Positions 27,480-35,826 of a stretch of 64,000 nucleotides of DNA are shown here, in pieces. The notes under the pieces were generated by a model, which did no database searches, was not told the origin of the DNA, and was given only the letters and a program-made list of their open reading frames with translations. Numbering within the stretch: the first letter of the stretch is position 1; each line of letters begins with the position of its first letter. The stretch spans positions 5,642,001 to 5,706,000 of the forward strand of contig OZ252053.1 in assembly GCA_965247965.1 (NCBI GenBank), written 5' to 3'. The stretch comes from UBA7328 sp965247965. Lineage in GTDB: Bacteria; Bacteroidota; Bacteroidia; Chitinophagales; Saprospiraceae. A program made the position numbers and the translations under genes.

Positions 27480-30400
27480 ATGAATCTTAAGACATTCATC
27501 AAAAATTGGCTGCCTGTTTTCGGCATTCTATTCATGGCAATTATCGCCATGAGTTTTTGGCCGGGTCAATCTTCTGATCTGGACTTGCCCAAAAAAGTGG
27601 ATTTTAATTACCACATACGCCCGATCTTATCCCAAAATTGCTACGTCTGTCATGGAAACGATCCCGGTTCGAGAGAAGCGGGTTTGCGATTGGATAATTT
27701 GCAAGGAGCTACCGCCAAATTGAAACACGGAGGATCAGCTATAGTCCCGGGCAATCTTAAAAAGAGTTTGCTCGTGGAACGGATCACTTCCAATGACCCG
27801 GATTTTAGGATGCCTGCTCCAGAAGCCAAAAAGACATTGACTGCCAAAGAAATAGCTCTGCTCAAACGATGGATAAAGCAAGGTGCGAAATGGAAACCGC
27901 ATTGGGCATTTGTCAAACCGAGGATGCCGAAGTTGCCCTCTTCCATAAAGAAGGCATCTGCATCAGATGTGATAGATTATCTTATAAATCAAAAACTGAA
28001 AAATAATAAGCTCAAATCTTCCGGATCTGCTACCAATAATGCCCTTATTCGTCGCGTATCCTATCTGCTTACCGGATTGCCTCCTAAACCGGAAGAAGTG
28101 AAAGAATATTTGGCTGATAATTCGAATGATGCATATGAAAATATGATCGATCATTTCATAGCTTCACCAGCTTACGGAGAGCGTTGGGCCCGGCATTGGA
28201 TGGACCTGGTAAGATATGCGGAGTCTATGGGCCACGAAAGCGATCCCAGTATCAGCAGCTCATGGCAGTATCGCGACTACCTCATACGCGCGTTCAACCA
28301 GGACGTACCCTACGACCTTTTTGTCAAAGAACACCTGGCCGGTGATATGCTCGAAAATCCAAGATCAAATCCCGACAAAGAATTTAACGAATCCATTATT
28401 GGAACGGGGTATATGTTTCTTGGCGATGGTAAAGATGCGCCTGTAGACATCAAGGCGGAAGAGGCGGATAAGATTGACAATATGATCGATGTGACTTCTA
28501 AAACTTTTCAGGCATTAACTGTCGCGTGTGCCCGATGTCACGATCATAAATTTGATGCGATCCCAACTGCAGATTATTACTCTATGTACGGGATGATCGA
28601 AAGTTCGCGGTTGGTGCCTAAACCGGCCAGAAAACCGATTGATCAACCCGTTATGGTGGAACGACTAAAAGTCCTTAAAAGAACCATAAAAGATCACTTA
28701 GGAAATCGGTTGGCTGAAGAATTGGAACCTAAAATCTCCTCGGAACAGGCAAGCAAAATCGAAGAATTTCTCGAGAATAAGCTAAATCCGGATGTTGCAG
28801 CGGAAGATATGAGTACTCGCATTTTGGCCGACTTTCGCCAGGGGGATTGGAAAGGCTGGTATACAGACGGCATCGCGTTCGGTGATCAACCTGCCAAAGG
28901 CGAAATATCCATAGACGACGAATCAGGCGAGATCAACGAGCTGCTAAATAGATTTGCATCAAGCCGTGTCTATTCAACGGGTCTACAGGGAGTGCTCCAC
29001 TCACCGAAGTTCGTTATTGAGCATGACTCGATTGCGGTCAGAGCAAGGGGACTAAATGGAACCATTCGAATAATTATCGATAATTTTCAGATAATTCAGG
29101 GTCCTCTTTGGGATAAACTCGAGGCCAATGTGAATGACCCCGACTGGAAGACATATATCCTTGGTGTTGGTTTAGCAAAAGGCCATAAGGCTTATCTCGA
29201 GTTTTTGCCTGGGAAATTCACCTCGCACGTTTATGTCATACAGCCCAAAGATTATATCGACGTAAAATACGCAGTTGCATTTTCCGGAGACCATCCTATC
29301 CGGAATACTCCTTTAATAGATATCATACCCAATTTGTCCGGGGTAGATCGTCAAGACGCTTTACAATCATGGTTGAATGGAAAGGCAAGCCCTGTTCAGG
29401 CGGATGTGGTGAATTCTATGTTGGGAAACTTGCAGTGGTATTCGCACAAGGCTTCATTGTCAAAAACATTGGCGGAATACTCAAAGCTGGCAGGCGAACT
29501 CTATGATCCTACACATTTCATTGGTCTTACCGAAGGAGATGCTATATTCAGTTCCGTCTTTGAGCGCGGGAGCGTAAATAGCCAGAGTAAAGAAAAAATC
29601 CCACATAGATTTTTCACTGCCATCGAGGCAGGTCCTGAGCACTTTCCTCAAGAAGGCAGTGGCAGGTTGGCCTGGGCCGAATCGGTAGTCGATCTGGATA
29701 ATCCATTGACTGCACGGGTTATGGTAAATCGCATCTGGCATCATCTATTCGGACGGGGAATTGTAGAGACTGTGGATAACTTTGGCCTTCAAGGCCGATT
29801 GCCTACACATCCCGATCTTCTGGATTATTTGGCTATCCGTTTTATGGAAGATAATTGGTCTATCAAAGGAATGATCAAGCAAATATTGCTATCAGAGACC
29901 TTTTGCCGCTCTACAATAGCCACTGAAGAAAGTCAATTGAAGGATCCGGACAACTATTATCTCCATCATTTTCCGGTGCGGCGTCTGGAGGTAGAAGCCA
30001 TTCGAGACGGCATTTTGGCAGTCTCGGGATGCCTCGATCCACAAATGTATGGGGAAGGCGTACCCGTGCACCTTGGTCCATTTATGACAGGGCGTGGTAT
30101 ACCACAAATTTCCGGCCCTGTAGACAGTTATGGCCGGAGGAGCATCTATATGACGGTTCGTCGCAATTTTATTCCTCCAATGATGCTCACCTTTGATATG
30201 CCTATTCCGTTTTCGACTTTCGGTAAAAGGAATACCACTAATGTTCCCGCCCAGTCTTTAGTACTTTTGAACGACCCGTTTGTGCATGAACAGGCTTACT
30301 ACTGGGCAGAGGCTCTTTTGAAATTCAAAAAGAGAAATATGATCGGAAGGATTAATGAAATTTATCTACGTGCATTTTCGAGGGAAGCAAGGCCCCAGGA

Positions 30401-30542
30401 AATCGAAAAGGCATTACTATTCCTCGAGAATCAGGCGAAAGAATATGGAAGTTCACTTGAAGAGTTAAAAGATGATGTCGATCTTTGGAAGGATTATTGT
30501 CATTCGGTTATTAATTTAAAGGAATTTATACATTTGCTATAA
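27480..30542 (+). CDS. PSCyt1-DUF1549-DUF1553 dihaem protein, array copy 5
   Basis: The most diverged paralogue (1020 residues). The order of domains is the same: membrane segment, CYVCHG, DUF1549 with YLLTGLPPKPEE, haem motif CARCHDHKFD (followed by AI rather than PI), middle domain and DUF1553 (NPLTARVMVNRIWHHLFGRG). Its nucleotide sequence lacks the long identical tracts seen among copies 1-4, so it has escaped recent conversion. The stop TAA is immediately followed by the repeat CGGTAGACGGCCAACGGCGG, and DUF1501 copy 4 follows after 62 bases. Confidence 0.85.
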   Translation: MNLKTFIKNWLPVFGILFMAIIAMSFWPGQSSDLDLPKKVDFNYHIRPILSQNCYVCHGNDPGSREAGLRLDNLQGATAKLKHGGSAIVPGNLKKSLLVERITSNDPDFRMPAPEAKKTLTAKEIALLKRWIKQGAKWKPHWAFVKPRMPKLPSSIKKASASDVIDYLINQKLKNNKLKSSGSATNNALIRRVSYLLTGLPPKPEEVKEYLADNSNDAYENMIDHFIASPAYGERWARHWMDLVRYAESMGHESDPSISSSWQYRDYLIRAFNQDVPYDLFVKEHLAGDMLENPRSNPDKEFNESIIGTGYMFLGDGKDAPVDIKAEEADKIDNMIDVTSKTFQALTVACARCHDHKFDAIPTADYYSMYGMIESSRLVPKPARKPIDQPVMVERLKVLKRTIKDHLGNRLAEELEPKISSEQASKIEEFLENKLNPDVAAEDMSTRILADFRQGDWKGWYTDGIAFGDQPAKGEISIDDESGEINELLNRFASSRVYSTGLQGVLHSPKFVIEHDSIAVRARGLNGTIRIIIDNFQIIQGPLWDKLEANVNDPDWKTYILGVGLAKGHKAYLEFLPGKFTSHVYVIQPKDYIDVKYAVAFSGDHPIRNTPLIDIIPNLSGVDRQDALQSWLNGKASPVQADVVNSMLGNLQWYSHKASLSKTLAEYSKLAGELYDPTHFIGLTEGDAIFSSVFERGSVNSQSKEKIPHRFFTAIEAGPEHFPQEGSGRLAWAESVVDLDNPLTARVMVNRIWHHLFGRGIVETVDNFGLQGRLPTHPDLLDYLAIRFMEDNWSIKGMIKQILLSETFCRSTIATEESQLKDPDNYYLHHFPVRRLEVEAIRDGILAVSGCLDPQMYGEGVPVHLGPFMTGRGIPQISGPVDSYGRRSIYMTVRRNFIPPMMLTFDMPIPFSTFGKRNTTNVPAQSLVLLNDPFVHEQAYYWAEALLKFKKRNMIGRINEIYLRAFSREARPQEIEKALLFLENQAKEYGSSLEELKDDVDLWKDYCHSVINLKEFIHLL

Positions 30543-30575
30543 CGGTAGACGGCCAACGGCGGACGGTAGACGGCT
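30543..30575 (+). repeat. Heptamer-type repeat at the stop of array copy 5
   Basis: CGGTAGACGGCCAACGGCGG and a further GACGGTAGACGG begin directly after the TAA. A GTG at 30584 just beyond it opens the DUF1501 frame but is probably not the real start. Confidence 0.6.
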
Positions 30576-30604
30576 CCGAATGGGTGGCCACTAAAAGAAA
30601 TAAA

Positions 30605-32059
30605 ATGAATTCACATCTCTATTGCAACCACCGCATGAGCCGGCGTGAAATGCTGACCCTTACGCGGAATGGTTTCGGCTCAGTCGCGCTTCTTGGCCTT
30701 GCGAGCAGTTTGCCTTTTGGCCAAAAACTTATGGCAATGGGCGGTTCTGAAAATTTTAATGGGGTTGCTAAAATTCCACATTTCACGCCCAAAGCAAAGA
30801 GCATCATCTTCTTATATATGGACGGCGGAGTTTCCCAGGTGGATTCCTTTGACCCCAAGCCAAGGTTGCAAAAGGAAAGCGGGCAAAATCCATTCAAGAA
30901 ATTTAATGTAGATGCTACACAATTCAACAACATCGGAAAGTTGCTTAAAAGTCCGTGGAATTTTAATCAATACGGGGAGAGCGGGATGTGGTTTAGCGAA
31001 CTATTTCCTCACATCGGCACTTGTGCTGATGACATCGCGATGATCAATTCAATGTACTCCCAATTTCCTGAGCACACAAATGCCAACTATTATTTGCATA
31101 CGGGTGTTGGCGTGCAAGGCCGTCCGAGTATGGGGGCCTGGGTCACTTACGGCCTTGGGAGCGAGAATGATAATCTGCCGGGATATGTAGTTTTGGATGG
31201 AGGACTTACGCCGCCAGGTGGTTTGGATAATTTTAAAAATGGCTTTTTACCGGCTACCTTTCAAGCTTCAGTGCTCAAAGCTGGAGATAACCCTCTTGCA
31301 AATATTTTACCACAGGAAAAAAATCCGGCACTTCAGTTGGAAAAGCTCAGGTTGATGAATGAATTGGATCAAAGCCTCTTGGGCAGGATAGGCAAGGTCG
31401 ATCAGATCGAATCGACTATTTCGAATTATGAATTGGCATTTAGGATGCAGGCTTCTGTTCCTGAATTAACCGATCTTTCAGGCGAAACTCAAGCAACGAA
31501 GAAACTCTATGGCCTCGATTCCGATGATCAGCATTGCCGGGGATATGGGGCACAATGCCTGCTTGCAAGACGTCTGGTCGAGCGCGGTGTTCGATTTATT
31601 GAGCTGACATGTCCTAATACCGGTTATGACCGGTGGGACCAACATAGCAATTTAAAACCAGGCCATGAGGCCAATGCACACGCCGTCGATCAACCCATTG
31701 CTGGATTGATCAAAGATCTGAAATCACGTGGTCTTCTTGGTGAGACGTTGATCATTTTTAGTGGTGAGTTTGGGCGGACACCATTCGCAGAAATGAGGAA
31801 AACGATAGGACGCGATCACAATCCACAGGCATTTAGTGCCTGGATGGCAGGAGCAGGTATAAAAGGAGGTACAGTGTATGGCAAGACGGATGAGTACGGT
31901 TATCGCGCCATAGAAAACAGAACCAGCATCCACGAAATGCATGCGACTATGCTACACTTAATGGGCATCGACCACGTGCAACAGACCTTCAGGTTTAGTG
32001 GTAGAGATATTCGATTGACCGATGTGCATGGCCATGTCGTGCATGGTATTCTTAGTTAG
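30605..32059 (+). CDS. DUF1501 Tat-exported protein, array copy 4
   Basis: Diverged DUF1501 paralogue. ATG 30605 (MNSHLYCNHRMSRREML) is chosen because it aligns with the start of copy 3, whereas the upstream GTG lies next to a repeat. The twin-arginine signal, DGGVSQVDSFDPKP, FSGEFGRTPF, GRDHNPQAFSAW and HATMLHLMGIDH motifs are intact. Pairing with copy 5 suggests that this pair is the older unit from which, or beside which, the others multiplied. Confidence 0.85.
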   Translation: MNSHLYCNHRMSRREMLTLTRNGFGSVALLGLASSLPFGQKLMAMGGSENFNGVAKIPHFTPKAKSIIFLYMDGGVSQVDSFDPKPRLQKESGQNPFKKFNVDATQFNNIGKLLKSPWNFNQYGESGMWFSELFPHIGTCADDIAMINSMYSQFPEHTNANYYLHTGVGVQGRPSMGAWVTYGLGSENDNLPGYVVLDGGLTPPGGLDNFKNGFLPATFQASVLKAGDNPLANILPQEKNPALQLEKLRLMNELDQSLLGRIGKVDQIESTISNYELAFRMQASVPELTDLSGETQATKKLYGLDSDDQHCRGYGAQCLLARRLVERGVRFIELTCPNTGYDRWDQHSNLKPGHEANAHAVDQPIAGLIKDLKSRGLLGETLIIFSGEFGRTPFAEMRKTIGRDHNPQAFSAWMAGAGIKGGTVYGKTDEYGYRAIENRTSIHEMHATMLHLMGIDHVQQTFRFSGRDIRLTDVHGHVVHGILS

Positions 32060-32269
32060 TAATTGGTGTGTTAGTTTATTAGTTAAGTGGGAGCCTTAGT
32101 GGTTGAATTATCATTTCCCTTTCAATAAATAGATTTTCATTTAACCTTAAGAGCGTAACTCATTTTTTGGAATTTAATATTTGGAATTTGGTTCTTATGA
32201 TCTCATTTCAAAATCATATCTGCTCAAGATAAATGATGAGGTTGTATATTGAGACCAAATGCCATTTTA

Positions 32270-33376
32270 ATGCAAGCTGAGGTCATTGTAGCCGGTCAGA
32301 TTTGCCTTGATGTAATCCTAACATTTAGCGGCAACATAAAGGACATGGCATCTCTGGTTGTGCCCGGAAGATGCGTATATGTCGATGAGGCGATGACTTC
32401 CACTGGTGGGGTTGTGGCTAATACGGGACTTGCCTTGCATCAACTCGGAATACCTACAGGATTGATCGGCAAATTAGGTACAGACGCATTTGGTAAGGTG
32501 ATCCTTGAAAAAGTAGAAAAAAGTGGTGAAGGGTTGACCGAAAGAATGATTGTAAAGGAAGGCGAAGTTTCTTCCTATTCAATAGTGTTGAACCCTTCCG
32601 GTCTCGATCGAAGTTTTTTATACGTGGCTGGCGCCAATCACACCTTTATATCCGATGATATCAAAAACGATCAATTAGAAAGGGCTCGGTTCTTTCACTT
32701 TGGTTATCCGCCCGAAATGCAGTTGATGTATTCCAACGGTGGGGCGGAATTGATTCATCTGATGAAGAAGGTGAAGAAGTTCGGACTCACTACATCTCTC
32801 GATATGGCATTGCCGGATGAGGGGTCGGAGGCGGGAAAAGTGGATTGGTACGAATGGCTCAAGGGAGTGTTGCCACACATAGATATTTTTATGCCCAGCT
32901 TTGATGAAATCTGCTATATGATCGACCCGAAGAAATACCTCCAATTGACCGAGGATGAAAAGGCAAAACCGGGTTTGCATTTAGTAAAAAATCTCGCACG
33001 GAAGTGTCTTGATATGGGGACGGCTATGATTTTGATCAAGTCGGGAAGCGAAGGCATTTATTTTCAGTCTACAGATTCGAATTCACGTTTTAAAGCAATC
33101 GGTATGGGTAAACCTTCAGATAGTAGGAAATGGTTTAACCGAATAGTTCGGGTTCCCAGTTTCAAGGTGGATGTGGTGGGGACCACAGGGGCTGGAGATT
33201 GTGCGGTAGCCGGTTTTTTGGGTGGAATGAGCAAAAATTTGGAACCAGAAGAAGTAGTTACGATGGCTGCCGCGGTCGGCGCTTTTTGTGTGGAAAAGGC
33301 AGATGCGAGCAGCGGGGTGCCACATTGGGATGTCGTTAAGGAAAGAGTAGAAAACGGTTGGGGAACTAATGCCTAA
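32270..33376 (+). CDS. PfkB-family carbohydrate kinase
   Basis: Cytoplasmic sugar kinase of the ribokinase/fructokinase fold, about 368 residues. The N-terminal substrate side shows VVANTGLALHQLGIPTGLIG. The catalytic and anion-hole motif GTTGAGDCAVAGF is near the C-terminus (Asp310). ATG 32270 is preferred over TTG 32249, since the family's first strand starts at AEVIVAGQ. It is longer than typical ribokinases because of an insertion around residues 190-225. With the GH32 enzymes and ABC importer in the window, fructose or ribose is a reasonable guess, but the sequence does not fix the substrate. Confidence 0.8.
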   Translation: MQAEVIVAGQICLDVILTFSGNIKDMASLVVPGRCVYVDEAMTSTGGVVANTGLALHQLGIPTGLIGKLGTDAFGKVILEKVEKSGEGLTERMIVKEGEVSSYSIVLNPSGLDRSFLYVAGANHTFISDDIKNDQLERARFFHFGYPPEMQLMYSNGGAELIHLMKKVKKFGLTTSLDMALPDEGSEAGKVDWYEWLKGVLPHIDIFMPSFDEICYMIDPKKYLQLTEDEKAKPGLHLVKNLARKCLDMGTAMILIKSGSEGIYFQSTDSNSRFKAIGMGKPSDSRKWFNRIVRVPSFKVDVVGTTGAGDCAVAGFLGGMSKNLEPEEVVTMAAAVGAFCVEKADASSGVPHWDVVKERVENGWGTNA

Positions 33377-33410
33377 TCGGTAAAAAAGATCTATAATAAT
33401 CGAACGCAGA

Positions 33411-33483
33411 CCCGCCCTACCTGCCGGCACGACGTCAGGCCTTGCTCTGTCGTCTCGGCTTCGCCAAGGCGATGCAGGCGGGG
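33411..33483. repeat. GC-rich palindromic spacer repeat
   Basis: CCCGCC at 33411 pairs with GGCGGG at 33477-33482, with smaller nested complementarities (CTTCGCC/GGCGATG). It is followed by GACGCGAAGGCGCAAAG, a familiar Bacteroidota spacer motif. No gene is seen in 33377-33626. Confidence 0.45.
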
Positions 33484-33564
33484 ACGCGAAGGCGCAAAGC
33501 TATATGTAGAATTGGCGGATAGATGGATATTTTTGGAAGTAAAGGAAGAGCCTGAATTAATAAG

Positions 33565-33597
33565 AAATCACCATGATTTTCGAAATCATGGTGATTT
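33565..33597. terminator. Perfect 15-bp stem hairpin
   Basis: AAATCACCATGATTT and its exact complement are separated by TCG. The stem is unusually long and perfect. No T-run follows, so it may be a bidirectional terminator, a protein-binding palindrome or a 5' leader structure for the gene starting 30 bases later. Confidence 0.4.
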
Positions 33598-33626
33598 AAG
33601 ACAATACACCGAAAACACTGAATAAC

Positions 33627-34019
33627 ATGTCAATACCTAAAAATCCATTCGAGCTTCATACCATAACTCCATACATTATTGTTAACAACGCCAAGCGGTT
33701 AATCGAATTTCTTCAAGAAGTTTTTCACGCAGAATCAAGAGGCGATATTCATTATCGGGAAGATGAGACTGTGCAACACGCCGAATTGAAAATTGGAGAT
33801 TCCGTAATCATGATAGGCGAACCTATGTCAAATATTGAAACAACGACAACCGGACTGTACGTATATGTGGATGATTGTGATGTGAGGTATAAAAAATCTC
33901 TGGATGCAGGATCCGTTTCTATTTTGGAACCAACTAATTTTCCACACGGCGATCGATATGGAGGGGTAAAGGATTTTGCGGGAAATGTTTGGTGGATAGT
34001 TACTCATGTTGGAAAATAG
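33627..34019 (+). CDS. VOC-family (glyoxalase/PhnB-like) protein
   Basis: 130-residue vicinal-oxygen-chelate protein. It begins with the typical ITPYIIVNNAKRLIEFLQEVF and carries HAELKIGDSVIMIGEP and DRYGGVKDFAGNVWWI, matching PhnB-like proteins of the glyoxalase superfamily. Metal-ligand candidates are His near residue 12 and the Glu/His pairs in the repeats. Members are often of unknown substrate. The aldo/keto reductase gene follows on the same strand. Confidence 0.75.
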   Translation: MSIPKNPFELHTITPYIIVNNAKRLIEFLQEVFHAESRGDIHYREDETVQHAELKIGDSVIMIGEPMSNIETTTTGLYVYVDDCDVRYKKSLDAGSVSILEPTNFPHGDRYGGVKDFAGNVWWIVTHVGK

Positions 34020-34144
34020 ATGTGCGAAGATCGAACGAAACCAATGAGTTAAGATTTACTAAATCTTTGAGACCTGCCCGTTCCGTTCAGGCGGGTTTAG
34101 CAAATCGTCCCGTTCGGAGTGACTTTATTAATCAACTAAGAGCT

Positions 34145-35068
34145 TTGGAATATAGAAAATTCGGAAATACAGGATTAAAGGTTTCGTACATTGGTTTAGG
34201 AGGCGGCCCTTTTGGAAGTTTGTACGGCGACACTACGGAATCCGATGTCGTTAATACCGTTTTCACTGCTTTCGATAACGGTATCAATTTTTTTGACACT
34301 GCTCCTTCTTATGGCGATACTTTATCGGAGTCCCGATTAGGTACGGCATTGAAGCAACTTCCACGAGATCAGTTTATCCTGTCGACCAAAACTGGTAAAT
34401 ACAAATCGGACGAATTCGGCTATACCTATGACCGCATTTTGAGGGAAGTCGAATTGAGCATGAAAAGGTTGAATGTGGATTACATCGACATTTTGAGTCT
34501 TCATGATTTTGAATTTAGGGACGGAGTAGATAAGGAAATCGCTTTGTCGGATGGAATTCGGGCATTGCAGCATTTAAAAGCGCAGGGCAAGATTCGCTTT
34601 TTTGGAACAGCTATATATTTCGTCGATTGGATTATAGAAGCGATCAATAATTATGAGATTGAAACGGCAATTTGTCACAATCACAATGGTCTAAATGATG
34701 ATCGTCTAAATGATCTTTTGCCGGCCGTACGAGAGAAAGGAATAGGACTGATAGGAGCATCGCCATTGGCAATGGGATTATTGACTCATGGAGGCCCCTC
34801 TGTTTGGCATCCGGCCGAAGAGGATGATCTTAAAGTGTTTAGAAAGGCTGTGGATCATTGTGATAAAGTGGGCATGCCCATTGAGCAACTCGCTATTCAA
34901 CATACTTTCTCGCACAAGGAAATACCTGTGACCATCGTTGGTGTGAAAAGTCCGAACGAGATACTTCAGAATTTGGAATGGTCTCGACAAGCTCCTGATC
35001 CTCAGATGGTTAGCGATGTGAAGGATATTTTAAAACCTGTTTTCAATAAGGATTGGATTGTGGGGTGA
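34145..35068 (+). CDS. Aldo/keto reductase, L-galactose/L-fucose dehydrogenase-like
   Basis: NAD(P)-dependent TIM-barrel oxidoreductase. Residues EYRKFGNTGLKVSYIGLG, NFFDTAPSYGDTLSESRLG (Asp and Tyr), ILSTKTGKY (Lys) and ILSLHDFE (His) give the AKR catalytic tetrad. The TLSE stretch is typical of the L-galactose/D-threo-aldose dehydrogenase branch, which oxidises L-sugars or L-fucose at C1. The frame is open from 33989, but its first 50 codons translate a CCTGCCCG/CAGGCGGG palindrome, so TTG 34145 just before EYRKF is the likely start. There is no good ATG. It may supply the sugar-lactone step for the rhamnose/fucose-type pathway in this window. Confidence 0.72.
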   Translation: MEYRKFGNTGLKVSYIGLGGGPFGSLYGDTTESDVVNTVFTAFDNGINFFDTAPSYGDTLSESRLGTALKQLPRDQFILSTKTGKYKSDEFGYTYDRILREVELSMKRLNVDYIDILSLHDFEFRDGVDKEIALSDGIRALQHLKAQGKIRFFGTAIYFVDWIIEAINNYEIETAICHNHNGLNDDRLNDLLPAVREKGIGLIGASPLAMGLLTHGGPSVWHPAEEDDLKVFRKAVDHCDKVGMPIEQLAIQHTFSHKEIPVTIVGVKSPNEILQNLEWSRQAPDPQMVSDVKDILKPVFNKDWIVG

Positions 35069-35087
35069 AGGGATTTGATTTAGTCAC

Positions 35088-35552
35088 TTATTCTTCTTCA
35101 TCAGCTTCACTCAATATTTTGTTAACAATTTTTTCCGACAACCAGAAGCCATTTTCCTTTAGTTCCCGAATTGTTTCTTTTACTGACTTCAATATTCCTT
35201 TCTGTTTAGCAAGAAGTATCACTCGCAATGTCCCTATGATCTTAAGATTTAAATCTTTTGCTACCAGCCTGCCCTTCTTTTCATCAATTATGAGAATGGA
35301 ATTTGGAGTCTCGAAAGCTAATGCAATCGCACTGGCTTCTCCTAAATCCAGTAACGCCAGTAGTTCGATTTGTTTTTGATAATTACTTACTTGCTGAATA
35401 CGGATCCACTCCGGCAGTGGATATTCAAATTCTTTTTCGACTTGTGGTGTAGTGATTATTTCTGTGAATATTTCTCTTAGAATATCGAGCTTTTTAATTT
35501 CTTCAAGAACTAATAGGCAGCTTGTATCACAGATAATGGTTCTCTCCATCAA
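35088..35552 (-). CDS. DUF3368 PIN-domain toxin
   Basis: Predicted endoribonuclease toxin of a type II module (154 residues). PIN-fold acidic residues are visible in ICDTSCLLVLEE (first Asp), DLGEASAIALA (Glu) and ILIIDEKKGR (Asp). DUF3368 proteins are typically encoded directly after UPF0175 antitoxins, as here, with a 4-base start/stop overlap. It is convergent with the aldo/keto reductase gene, leaving only about 20 bases between stops. Confidence 0.82.
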   Translation of the reverse strand: MMERTIICDTSCLLVLEEIKKLDILREIFTEIITTPQVEKEFEYPLPEWIRIQQVSNYQKQIELLALLDLGEASAIALAFETPNSILIIDEKKGRLVAKDLNLKIIGTLRVILLAKQKGILKSVKETIRELKENGFWLSEKIVNKILSEADEEE

Positions 35553-35764
35553 TCAAGCGATATTCGAAGTTCTTCAGGTGTTTCGGCAAAAACTGAAACG
35601 CCGCATTTACCAACGGCAACTAGAAACTCTTTTTTGGAAATTCCAACGAATTCCGCAGCTTGCCCTGAGGAAAAAGTTCCTTTATCGAACAGAATGGCAG
35701 CCACGCTCATTCGTACTTCTGTTTCATTGACTTCGTCAGGGATATCCAAGGTTAATGTTTTCAT
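35549..35764 (-). CDS. UPF0175 antitoxin
   Basis: About 71 residues beginning MKTLTLDIPDEVNETE, with VRMSVAAILFDKGTFSSGQA and AAEFVGISKKEFLVAVGK, the helix-turn-helix-like core of UPF0175 (PF03683). ATG 35764 is chosen over the frame opening at 35830 because the family begins with the short strand LTLDIPDE. It probably binds its own promoter and neutralises the DUF3368 partner that it overlaps. It lies 60 bases downstream of the GH2 gene, so read-through from GH2 is possible. Confidence 0.8.
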   Translation of the reverse strand: MKTLTLDIPDEVNETEVRMSVAAILFDKGTFSSGQAAEFVGISKKEFLVAVGKCGVSVFAETPEELRISLD

Positions 35765-35826
35765 TAGTGAAACTTTACTACAAATATGCGCTCTTTTATA
35801 ATCAAAAATCTTGACTGTCCAAATCA

